Below, piece by piece: positions 50,701 through 62,464 of a stretch of DNA of 64,000 bases. The stretch comes from Chondrilla cf. caribensis. Its lineage: Eukaryota > Porifera > Demospongiae > Chondrillida > Chondrillidae. Positions within the stretch are counted from its first letter, which is position 1, and each line of letters begins with the position of its first letter. The position numbers were made by a program, and so were the translations under genes. The DNA is taken from positions 638,633-702,632 of the forward strand of contig OZ026549.1 in the NCBI GenBank assembly GCA_964020155.1, written 5' to 3'. Under the pieces are notes generated by a model, which saw nothing but the letters and a program-made list of their open reading frames with translations, was not told where the DNA came from and made no database searches.

Positions 50701-53700
50701 ATGTTCTTGATGACTCCATACCTTTATTCCCATACTCTCCTACTACTGGTACTCCAAGGTCCAGTCTGTGATATCCAATGATATCCCTAGCAATAGCACT
50801 AGGTACGGTACCTATGTTCACAGTGATACTGGTGGCAGTACTGGTTGTGCCAGTTATAGGGACATCAGGGAGTGTATCTGTACAGGTACATATAAGTAGG
50901 TAAACACCACACCAAGGAACATTAGGAAATTCTAATTAATCAGTTTTGTATACCTACAGTGTGTACCTGATCCCAGGACGAGCTATTTTAGCCAATCAAT
51001 TTCACACAAAGTCCATTATCAAAATGGCTGATGCATTATGTTCATTCATGTATTTGGATTGCTGTTGTTGCTAATGCAAATATGTTCATTCGTGTTGCTG
51101 GGCACCTAGTATAGTAGCCCTGTGGGCTAAAGGCTCACCCAGGGTAAATAAGATCCAAACAACAACAACAACAACAACATGTACGTATTTGATTGATAAT
51201 TGTATAAACATATGATGTCAGCGTGTACTGTACTATTCTGTGGCCCCTGGTCCCAGTGTTGTATCAATTGGTACAATTTCACCACTTCTAATACCACATA
51301 CGTAGTACAGTCTGTTCTCACATGTACACCACTCACCATTGGATAGGAACAGGTAGTGGTAGATACCAGAACAATTCCCTTCAAAATTTATGAAATAATT
51401 GTTGAAAACTCTATCTCTTATGACTACAGTAGCAGTAGATCCACTTATGATCTGATGAACATCTACACTAGTGTCAGTTGTTACAGTACGTCCATGATAT
51501 GAGAACATAGCCTCTCCACTGCTCACTCTACACTCAATTCTCCCATCTCCATTAGTATTGTTTGGTGGTTGTAGTTGTTGTTTTTCAGTAATGGCTCTCT
51601 CATTGAGTATCAGTCTCCCATAACTGTGAACAACTTGACCACCTAAAGTACATAGTACGAAGTAGACCAGTGTATCACCATGGGTATGTACACACTGTAG
51701 TAGTAATATGCACTTGCAAACACTGACCAGTAACATTCAGTTGAAACTGTTTACTATCTTCCCTTCCTTGAGCAGTGACATTACAGATGTATGTCCCTCC
51801 ATCACTTGTAGAGATTATGTTGATGGCTATAATATTGTTGTTGATCTTTCTCCCATCATATCCTGTTTGTTGACACGGTCCGTTTGGACATGTCCAGTGA
51901 TAGTTAGTCTGTAGTCCATGTGGTATTCCACTGATTCTACAAACTAGAATAAGAGTTGTTCCTAGTGGTAGAGTATCTGTAGAGTTGATGGTTGAATTGA
52001 CTGTGTATCCATCAATCACCACATTAGGAGTAGTAGGACCTGTGGAGGGAGAGAAGGTGCACATAGTAGTAGCTGTATTCCTAAATTAGATTCCGATGTT
52101 TTTAAGGATCATTAACTGGAATAGAGGCTTTGCAATAAAGGGATAACTTGTGTTGTGATAGTACTGTAGAACCCTGTATATCTTGCCATCATATTTACGG
52201 GCAACTTTATCAATGGGGAATGTTTGTCAAGTGTTGGTTAATTTCTATACTATACTATTGTCGTTGCGACTATATGATACGATCGATGTATTATATGCAT
52301 TCCTATGCGTAACTGCAATGATGAGTTTTTATTATGTGAAAAAGACAGCCAATTTTGAAAGGCCATGAATTGGAAATTGGGCTAGAATTCAAGTGCAATG
52401 GCTTTGCCGAGCTTGTCAAGTATTTTGAGTTTGGGGGTAACAGCCCCCACAAGTTTTGAAATGTCATCATTTCAATAATGTACAATACTTAAGTGTGAAA
52501 ACTGAACTTCACTGCTCCATACCTCAATTGATTTCAGAACTACGAAGATGTAATGACTGATATTAATGATGTCATTGTATCTGTACATATGTATCTGGTG
52601 ATGCACAACATATTTTCTATCCTCACTGCTATACAAATCTGATGGATTGTTGGTTTCATAGTTACTGGTACCCTTGGGCCCACACCACCCGGATATGATC
52701 GGGTTCTACTGTACACAAGTCCATATACCATCTCAGTACTCTAGTTTGTATCACTATTGGAACACTCAGACACTACCCTAGAGTATATCATACCCACTGT
52801 ATGAATACCATATAACCTGAAATATTGGCGGAAAGAATATTTGGCAGTTTGTCGAATTTTAGGGTATCGGCGGTTTTATTTTGGCGGATAGAGATGGGAC
52901 GACATAAGGTAGATTGTCGGAATTCCATTCCTGCATACCAATACATCGCCATGATTATTCAAGCCACACAGGATTATGTCACTTTAATCCCGATGTTTTG
53001 CACGGGTGTTATTATTTTGGCAAATATTATGTTGGCAGTAGTCAATTGAACCGAGAAACCACCAAAATAAAATGGCCGCCAATATTTCCGGTTATATGGT
53101 AGCCCAAATACCAGTTGCACAGCAGAGACCAGCTCTTTGGACTTGATTTATTTCCCAATCATTATAATACTATTACAGTTGTTTATATATTTCCTTGGAG
53201 GTATGTAGCTCTTGTGCTCTTGTCCTTGTGTATCCTGCTGTCATCACTGACATAATTAAATGGCTTTAAAATCCAATTAGTTGTTGCTGTGTTGTCAGTA
53301 ACAAATGTAAGATGTACTACATATTTTCTAATTTTTCGGTAGAGCGAATTTCAGCTCCAAGTCGGCATTTAGAGATACAGTACAATGGTTTGAACCAGAG
53401 ACACGACGGAAAATTAGGCAAATTTGATGACAATTTAGAGTACGCGCCGAAATATTAGGTAACCAAAAATGGCGGAATTCTCTTTAACGCTAGTGGCACC
53501 TGTTCGCGGGTATCATGCGAACATGGACCAGTGGGAAGCCGAAATCGACGCTGCGCTTCTCTTCGAACGAGAATTAAGTGAATATGACATAATCGAAGGT
53601 GTAAGAGTCTGTATTCGTTGTTTTGTAGCCAGTATTTGACCTATGTTTGCCGAGCAGGTAACACTTGCGCTTTTGATTGGCACTGCCTCTGCAACACGAT

Positions 53701-55186
53701 AAACGTAGCAAACGAAAAAAGAAGAAGGAGATATGCGTATGGCATATTGAGAGACAAAACGTGTTTAATCCTAAATTATGGCTGACGAAAAATTAGAGTC
53801 AAGACTAAAAACTAGGCCATGATGGCCGACCATTTGGTGTTCCGAACGACGGATTGGCGAACCCTGCTCTTCAGCGATGGAAATCGAGAAATCGTGATGC
53901 AAAAAAGTTGACAATTGTTATTTGAATTGTTTTAAGGTACTTAGTAGTTATGTAGTTCGAATTTTGTCGACGGGAGGAATCGAAAAGTAAGTGCTCTTTC
54001 AACGGATCGTGTGTGAACCACAGGCAACCTTTGTCCAAGTTTGCCATTTCAATATATGCTGCGGTGGTGCCCATTACCATCGATGGAACGACTTACTGCT
54101 GAACGCTTCGTTCGACGAACGATTTGCGTTCAAAGAAACCAAATAATGACCTAAATCCAGAATCCGCAATTAAGAGCCTGGGCGACCTCGAGCGGACTCC
54201 GCTAACGGAAACAATTATCTCGCTAACGCTCGGTAATTAGGGAACGCGGAATTTCGTCGGAAGTTAAGGGCCAGACCCTATTTGGACGGATGCCGAATAA
54301 TTAGGGAATATACAGTACTTGGAATAGTAAGAGGTCATACTTTTAAAGTGAAAACTTACTCTTAGACTGTACATGGCCACATATATGTACCTGTAGCAGT
54401 AAACTTGGGCTTTATTGAAGTATGCAATTTTCATTGTAGATGTGTACCACAGGCTAGCTTCTCAATACGTAGGACATACATGGCAACCCTGCATTTTGTC
54501 AATTATGTGTTAGAGGTTCATGCTATTGTAACAGTAACGGTGTGAATTTGAGTATCAGAGCTTTCATTTAGCTACTAGACAAAAAAGCGAAACTAGATTA
54601 GATAACGAGATTGCAAGGTCCTTCAACCACAAAGGTCTAAATTAGTTACAAAACTTCACTTTAGTTCACACTGTTATCGTTATAACAGCAGCAATATTGG
54701 GGTCAATCTAATTCTAACACTACAACCTACATGATATAGTAAGTGTGTGTATGACCAATGTGCTAACAATTGATGTTTAAGTACACACTCAATTACAAAT
54801 GTTCAATTTTGGAGCTTTGTATATGCAGTACATCAATCCCTTTTTGAGTAATTCCTATTCCTCACTGTGATTTCTCTTGCACATTTCCCACACATGTACA
54901 CATATCCATACTCACTTGGCTGTCCTCTCTCCCTCAACCAGTCCTCCTCTCACCTTCACAACCAGTCCTCCTCTCAACCTCACAACAAGGTCTCACCTCA
55001 CAACCACTACCCTCCTCACATTTAGCTAACACTCTCCCTCACCTCATAGTCTAGAATTCTCTGTACACAGTATAATCTACACACACACACACACACACAC
55101 CATATCTGTTCCTCACCTGACTCTCCATTAGTGGTGAACACTCCACACACCAGTAGGACACTACAGACTATAGGTAAACTCCTCAT
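44706..55186 (-). CDS. R8: double-unit Ig/FN3 receptor, damaged stalk exon
   Basis: Predicted 1117 residues if the stalk exon is skipped. Exons: signal 55117-55186; first unit Ig1 51728-52039, Ig2 51337-51642, FN3-A 50584-50877, FN3-B 50219-50521; second unit Ig1 48464-48775, Ig2 48076-48378, FN3-A 47324-47617, FN3-B 46908-47261; membrane plus tail 44706-45511. The recognisable stalk exon (45772-45857) is 86 nt, not a multiple of three. The second FN3-B is 354 nt because of an internal 51-nt tandem duplication (two NLTGL..GQTYN segments). The tail matches R7 and R9 but the first ITIM-like motif reads VLFTTL, Tyr replaced by Phe. LLYTKV, LYDEVV, YALPDKQKGKK and GLYAEVDK remain. The Lys-rich C-terminus KNKKKDEE is intact. 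Confidence 0.82.
45772..45857 (-). pseudogene. Frameshifted stalk exon of R8
   Basis: Homologous to the 120-nt stalk exon of R7 and the 117-nt stalk exon of R9 (GTPTPSPTTSTP). An extra 8 nt (CGTATAAC) between ATTATA and GTACCACAAG breaks the 1-1 phase. Inclusion would shift the frame of the membrane exon; skipping restores it. Confidence 0.65.
46195..46636. repeat. Dispersed 0.4-kb repeat, copy 2
   Basis: Diverged copy of the repeat at 42600-43016, in the R8 intron between the stalk exon and FN3-B. Confidence 0.45.
49951..50042. repeat. 24-bp minisatellite in R8 inter-unit intron
   Basis: Four CTCACAACCAGTCCTCCT units lie between FN3-B of the first unit and Ig1 of the second. Elsewhere this satellite marks intron 1, next to a signal exon. 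No signal exon remains here. Confidence 0.7.
51090..51180. repeat. Short retroelement tail, copy 1
   Basis: GCACCTAGTATAGTAGCCCT followed by CACCCAGGGTAAATAAGAT and an AAC microsatellite tail. A second copy is at 59385-59445. The 3' simple-repeat tail suggests a SINE or a truncated LINE end. Confidence 0.45.
52165..52460. repeat. Dispersed repeat in R8 intron 1
   Basis: Shares order and sequence with 62590-62960 in R9 intron 1, and partly with 23735-24145 and 58195-58385. Contains an AAAAAGACAGCCAATTTTG-type core with several stops. Confidence 0.45.
52808..53099. mobile_element. MITE, mariner-like, family A (copy 2), with empty sites
   Basis: 292-bp element with ends CCATATAACCTGAAATATTG and, inverted, CCATATAACCGGAAATATTG, flanked by TA. 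The matching introns near 38430 and 63340 read continuously through this point (ACTGTATAAATAGCCCAAA), which gives natural empty sites and confirms a TA duplication. Confidence 0.8.
53318..54315 (+). mobile_element. 998-bp inserted element with a HIRAN-like fragment
   Basis: Insertion in R8 intron 1. Ends TACATATTTTCTAATTTTTC and, inverted, TGTATATTCCCTAATTATTC, are flanked by GTAC at 53314-53317 and 54316-54319. The matching R9 intron reads TGTACTTGAAATAG without interruption. The interior is CG-richer than its surroundings. A plus-strand frame is described separately. Confidence 0.7.
53469..53639 (+). CDS. Short ORF resembling the start of a HIRAN-type domain
   Basis: 56 codons starting MAEFSLTLVAPVRGYH, with DQWEAEI and LLFERELSEYD. 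The pattern PVRGYH, then W, then a KRE/ERE-type triplet and an acidic residue resembles the N-terminal part of HIRAN-like domains found in helicase-associated and element-encoded animal proteins. A GAAG/GTGTAAG boundary at about 53596-53600 could be a splice donor, making this a first exon, but I see no following exon. Recognised from memory of the family, so tentative. Confidence 0.35.
   Translation: MAEFSLTLVAPVRGYHANMDQWEAEIDAALLFERELSEYDIIEGVRVCIRCFVASI
54920..55100. repeat. 24-bp minisatellite and (CA)n in R8 intron 1
   Basis: A few CTCACAACCAGTCCTCC units then about 22 bp of CA, immediately inside the R8 signal-exon donor. Confidence 0.65.
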
Positions 55187-55456
55187 TTCACTCTGCTAGT
55201 TACTGGTATCAAATGTACTTCCAGTACTGGAATCCCATTGTGTACTGCTGGCTGTGGTGAGAAAAGTTGATGAGTATGACCAGATATGCACTTTTATGAC
55301 CAGATATGCACTGCTATGGTTTATACATGTGAGGTGATGTGAACATGTATGGCTTCACTTGTTGTTTACTAGTAGATGTGTGGCAACAGGAGCAGTTAGA
55401 CACCTCACAGTCTTCCAATGTATATAATCCTCACACACACTACATCTGTTCCTCAC

Positions 55457-55525
55457 CTGATTCTCCATTAGCAGTGAACACTCCATACCCAGTAGGACAC
55501 TACAAATAATAGGTAAACTCTTCAT
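55457..55525 (-). pseudogene. Disabled duplicate signal exon of R8
   Basis: Second copy of the signal exon 0.27 kb upstream of the intact one. It begins MKSLPIICSVLLG, but one base is missing near 55491 (CTGGGTATGG instead of CTGGTGTATGG). It is 69 nt and no longer phase 1, so it cannot join Ig1 in frame. Confidence 0.75.
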
Positions 55526-56403
<878 letters not shown>

Positions 56404-59400
56404 TCACTCTTCATCTTTCTTCTTGTTCTTCTTCTGTGTCTTGTCCACTTCAGCATAGAGTCCTTCCACAGTAGCTGAAGGTGTTGGTTGAGTAGTGTTC
56501 TCCTCTCCATCTTGTTGTTGTGGAGTAGAGTCACTATCAGCTGAAGGCTCATAGCTAGGTCTAAGATCAGGAGGGGAGATGTTTTGCTGTTCAATAATTT
56601 CTGCATTTTCATACTGTGGTTCTATTTCTCCTTTTTTCGTCAATGCATTCACTTCTGCAAGTTTCTTTGGTTTGTTTGTCTCCTCTTTCCTTTCTGTCTT
56701 TGCCTGTTTATTGACCTTTGTATAAAGTAGCTCAGGATCTTGACTGTCTTGTTCCTTCCTTCCCTTGTCATCTGTCTTCTTGCCCTTCTGTTTATCAGGT
56801 AAAGCGTAGACATGTACAGAACTAGCCCCATCTGTGTCCTTCCTCTTACTGTCATTTTTGTTGTCTTCTACTGTCACTGTGTCTTCTCCGTAGTCATAAA
56901 CCACTTCATACCCCGATGGTATGGATGGTTGAGGTGGTAGTTTGATGCCAACTTTATTGTATTGTCTTTCAGTATTGTAGTTGTCTTGTTGATATTCTCC
57001 TGTCGGTAGAGTGTTGCTGAGTGTGTCTTGTTCCCCAACTTGTAGTGTGCTGTAGAGTACCGGTTGATCGTGGAGTGTTGTTCTGTTCCTCTTTCCTCTT
57101 CTTGTCCTCACAATTGCTATAGTACAAATGATGATTCCTAGTACAGAGACCAGTAGTAGTGTGATCCCTCCAGCAGCTGCTCCAATGATGGGACTGGGAA
57201 CGGAAACATCTATATCAGAAGTGGATGATATGACGGTGGCAACAAGCTCAATATATTATAATGCATTCATAACTATTTATAGCTTCATGTTAAGGTGTGT
57301 ACCAATTGTGTATCTATTCTTAATTAGTGCATGTAGTAGTGACATATTTGATACTTTTTGTTTCTAATACTTTACTGAATGGATTAACATATGTCCTAAC
57401 CACTTTAAATTGTCCTAATGATTGTGGCAACTTCTGTAAATGTTGTGCTTGATGTGTGTGTACCAGTTTTATCTTGTGGTACTGTTATAGGAGGTGGTGT
57501 GCTGGATGTAGGAGATGGTGTGCTAGTTGTAGGAGATGGTGTGCTAGTTGTAGGAGATGGTGTGGGTGTTCTCAGTGACTCTAGTTGACGAAGACACAAT
57601 ATAACAGATAGATGTAATTGGGTACAGAAGTCGACTCTATTGACCTAGCCATTAGTGAAGATAATATTAGCACGTAAACTCTTTGTATTCAAATCTTATT
57701 TGCTTTATTCCTACTCATATATACTCATTACAATGTACTCTTTATTATTCACTTATATATTACTATTCAATCTAATTAATAATTATTGCAAAAAGTAGAT
57801 TAGTATAATAAGCATAATTAATTGGTTATGTTATATATTTATATTATTTTTGAGGGATATTTCAACATTGTGCTCCATAGGAAAGTAATACTGAGTTTTC
57901 ACCCCATATATTGAAGAATTGAGAACAAAGAACCTACGCAAATGTTTCCAAGACCTTTAAAATTGTCCATCAGATTACCAAACACTGCTAGATGAAAATT
58001 GAACAGGCCAAAAATTCAATCTACTAGAGAATGGCAAATGGTGATAAAACAGTTTAACAGAATCAAAAGCGCTTGTTTGTCAATTATGACGACACTTCTG
58101 AAGAGGATTTGAATAAAGGCAATCAAATTTTGCACCCTGTGGTTTGTATCTGGAAAATACACCAATCCGTCCAATTCTGATTTATATTGCAATTGGACAA
58201 AAAAGATGGCCTATTTGAAACGCTGAGAATTAGAAATTGGGCTGGAACTCGTGCTGAAGCTTTGCCGAACATAGTAACTTTATCAAAGGTTCTTCTTAAC
58301 CTAGGGAAGACTCCCAAATAATTTGAGTGTGTGTTGGGGGGGGGTTGGGGGCAAGACTTTCAACTCGAATTGCTTGTTTCATCATGTCAATGTAAAGTTT
58401 GTTCTCTGCCTGCTTTCCCCCAAGCCATGCTAAAGTTTTAAGATGACATTCAACAGTTAACAATAGTTAATTTTTCTACAATTTTTGACCTTTCGATATC
58501 TTCAATACTTCCATCTAAAACTCACTTGTACTCTCCACTGTTGAGTTATGTACATAACATGTTATAGGTTGACTTCCTTCCCCACCTCCAGCTGAGTTGA
58601 CAGCTACCACTGTGATGATGTGGTAGGTCTGTCCTCTCTCTAGTCCTGTTAAGTTGTAGTAGTTGATGTTGTTTGTAGTGTTGATCTCTTGTTGAGTTCC
58701 ATCTTGTGTAGTGTATTTGATGATGTAATGTCGTATGTCTCCATTAGGGTCTCTAGGTGGTATCCAGTTTAGTTCAATCCCATCATCAAATACTCTAGTT
58801 CTAGTGAGGTGTCTTGGAGGAGATGGAGCTGTGGGGGTGTACTACTTCATCACATCATGATAGCATGTTTCACCTAGTATTACTTACTTTTCTCCATTGT
58901 AGTAACCTCCCTCACAGCTGGTGACTGACTCCTATTTCTATCACCATCTCCACCAAGTCCCCATGCTGTAATCCTGTACTTAGCACCAGGTACTAGTGAG
59001 GAGAATGTTCTTGATGATACCTTACCATTATTCACATACTCTCCAACTACTGGTACTCCAAGGCCCAGTCTGTGATATCCAATGATATCCCTACCAGTAC
59101 CAATGTTCACCTTGATACTGGTTTCAGTCCTGGATGTACCAGTTATATAGACATTAGGGAGGGTACCTGTAAAGGATTCAGACAAACATGTACAGGAGCT
59201 ACATATACGTAGGTAAGCACCACTGACACCAAGAACACTTGTAATTTCAAATTATTCAGCCTTGTATACTTTGTGTGCACCTGATCCCAGGACAAGCTAT
59301 TTTAGCCAATCCATTTCACACATAGTCCATTATCAAAATGGCTGATGCTATATGTCCATTAATGTTTCATCCATTTTTGCTGGACGCCTAGTATAGTAGC

Positions 59401-62400
59401 CCTCTGGGCTATAGGCTCACCCAGGGTAAATAAGATACCAACAACACGTACGTATTTGGATTGTTCATAATGGTATAAACATCAATTGCTATACTTTCAA
59501 TCAAAGAAATATCAATCAATTGCTATACGCTCACCACTGCTACTACCACATAGTACAGTCTGTCCTCACATCATACACTACTCACCATTGGATATGAACA
59601 GGTAGTGGTAGATACCAGCACAATTCCCTTCAACATTCGCAAAATTGTTGAAAGCTCTATCTCTTATGACTAAAGTAGCAGTAGATCCACTAATGTTCTG
59701 ATGAACACCTCCACTAGTGCCAATTGGTGCAGTGCGTTCCAAATATGAAAACCCAGCCTGTCCACTGCTCACTCTACACTCAATTCTCCCATCTCCACTA
59801 GCATTGGTTGGTGGTTGTAGTTGCTGTTTGTCAGTGATGGCTCTCTCATTGAGTATCAGTCTCCCATAACTGTGAACAACTTGCCCACCTAAAGTACACA
59901 GTATGAAGTAGACCAGTGTATCACCAAGGGTATGTACACACTGTACTAGTAATATGCACTTGCAAACACTGACCAGTAACATTCAATTGAAATTCAAATT
60001 GTTGACTAGCTTCTTCTGTTCCTCGAGCAGTGACAATACAGGTGTATGTCCCTCCATCACTTGTAGAGGTTATGTTGATGGCTAAAATATTGTTGTTGAT
60101 CTTTCTCCCATCATATCCTGTTTGTTGACACGGTCCATTTGGACATGTCCAGTGATAGTTATTCTGTAGTCCATGTGGTATTCCACTGATTCTACAAACT
60201 AGAATAAGAGTTGTTCCTAGTGGTAGAGTAGCTGTAGAGTTGAGTGTTGAATTGACTGTGTATCCATCGATCATCACAATAGGAGTAGTAGGAACTGTGG
60301 AGGGAGAGAGGTTGCACATGTTTGTGGCTGTATTTTATGATCCCAATGTTTTATTAATCATAAACTAGAAAGGAGTATTTTGCAATAAAGGAAGTACTTA
60401 AGAACTTTATATGTTGTGTTATCAACTACACAAGGATTTCTCATGTGAGTCACAAATACTGTAACTTCAACTGGAGTCAATGCTAGTACATATACCAAAG
60501 ACGCTAGTTTTCATGGTTAATACTAATCCTTCATAACATGGTTCAAGCCTCTTGGTCTCTTCCCTGAACTAGGTGATAATTACAGTTGTCAAACTTTGAA
60601 TTTCAGATTCTCCAATACTTCCAACTCCAACTTACTTGTACTCTCCACTGTTGAGTTATGTACATAACTTGTTATAGGTTGACTTCCTCCCCCACCTCCA
60701 GCTGAGTTGACAGCTACCACTGTGATGTTGTTGTAGGTCTGTCCTCTCTTTAGTCCTGTTAAGTTGTAGTAGTTGATGTTGTTTGTAGTGTTGATCTCTT
60801 GTTGTGTTCCATTTTGTGTAGTGTATTTGATGATGTAATGTCGTATGTCTCCATTAGGTTCTCTAGGTGGTATCCAGTTTAGTTCCATCCCATCATCAAA
60901 CACTCTAGTTCTAGTGAGGTGTCTTGGAGGAGATGGAGCTGAGGGGGTTGTAGCACTTGATATGACATCATGATAGCATGTTTTACCTAGCATAACTTAC
61001 TTTTCTCCACTGTAGTAAACTCCCTCACAGCTGGTGACTGACTCCTTCTTCTATCATCACCTCCACCAAGTCCCCATGCTGTAATCCTGTACTTAGCACC
61101 AGGTACTAGTGAGGAGAATGTTCTTGATGATACCTTATCATTATTCCAATACTCTCCTACTACTGGTACTCCAAGGTCCAGTCTGTGATATCCAATGATA
61201 ACCCTCTCAATACCACTAATTCTAATGTTCACAGTGATACTGATATCAGTACTGGTTGTACCAGTTATAGGGACACCAGGGAGGGTACCTGTAAAGGATG
61301 TAGATAAACATGTACAGGAGCTATGTACATATATGTAGGTAAACATCGCACCAAGGAACATTTGAAATTGATATTTGAACAAATTTTGACAATTGAAGTT
61401 TTTTATACGTACAGTGTGAACCTGATCCCAGGACAAGCTACTTTAGCTAATCAATTTTACACGTAGTCCATCATCAAATCGCCAATGCAATACGTTCATT
61501 CATGTAATTGGAGTTTTGGCAGTTCAGATAATCCAGGGTGCCATGGTTGTACATAAATATTTATACCAGTACTGGATTTATCATTGCAAGATGTATGTCA
61601 CTGAGTTTCTGTATAACACCTTAATACATTCTACAGTGCCTGTTGACATATTATGTTTATACTACTGTTACAGTTGAGAACTCTGTGGTCCTTGAACTGC
61701 ATGCATGCACCAGGGTTGTACCGATTAGTTCAGTATGTCTGTCCTCACACAATACACTACCCACCATTGGATAGGAACAGGTAGTGATAGATACCAGAAC
61801 ATTTCACTTCAAAATTCACAAAATTGTTGAAAGCTCTTTCTTTTACGATTACAGTAGCATTAGATCCATTTCTGATCTGATGAACATCTCCACTAGTGTT
61901 AGTTGATACAGCGCGTCCATGATATGAGAACCTAGCCTGTCCACTGCTATTTGTACACTCAATCTTCCCATCTCCTCTATCAGTGTTTGGTGGTTGTAGT
62001 TGTTGTTTGTTAGTGATGACTCTCTCATGGAATATCAGTCTCCCATAACTGTGAACAACTTGACCACCTAAAGTACACAGTATGATATAGACCAGTGTAT
62101 CACCATGGGTATGTACACACTGTACTAGTAATATGCACTTGCAAACACTGACCCGTAACATTCAGTTGAAACTGTTGACTATCTCTCCTTCCTTCAGCAG
62201 TGACATTACAGGTGTATGTCCCTCCATCACTTGTAGAGGTTATGTTGATGGCTATAATATTGTTGATGATCTTTCTCCCATCATATCCTGTTCGTTGACA
62301 TGGTTCATTTGGACATGTCCAGTGATAGTTAGTCTGTAGTCCATGTGGTATTCCACTGATTCTACAAACTAGAATAAGAGTTGTTCCTAGCTGTAGAGTA

Positions 62401-62464
62401 GCTGTAGAGTTGAAGGTTGAATTGACTGTGTGTCCATCAATCACCACATTAGGAGTATTAGGAT
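56404..62464 (-). CDS. R9: double-unit Ig/FN3 receptor, signal exon beyond right edge
   Basis: Exons in the window: first unit Ig1 62153-62464, Ig2 61765-62067, FN3-A 61001-61288, FN3-B 60636-60938; second unit Ig1 59974-60294, Ig2 59586-59888, FN3-A 58888-59166, FN3-B 58526-58828; stalk 57464-57580; membrane plus tail 56404-57209. These 3335 nt would join a 70-nt signal exon in frame. The first Ig2 uses a GTGGGT donor where all others have GTGAGT. The second Ig1 is 9 nt longer. The stalk has three clean TTSTPSP units. The tail is the most complete of its type: VLYSTL and LLYTKV (ITIM matches), QYNKVG, VYALPDKQKGKK, PQYENA, GLYAEVDK and a KNKKKDEE end. It continues past position 64000 only through intron 1. 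Confidence 0.84.
57800..58170. repeat. Dispersed 0.4-kb repeat, copy 3
   Basis: Diverged copy of 42600-43016 in the R9 intron between stalk and FN3-B, followed at 58195-58385 by a piece of the AAGATGGCC-type repeat. Confidence 0.45.
59385..59445. repeat. Short retroelement tail, copy 2
   Basis: Second copy of the CCTAGTATAGTAGCCCT / CACCCAGGGTAAATAAGAT sequence seen at 51090-51180, also ending in an AAC-rich tail. Confidence 0.45.
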
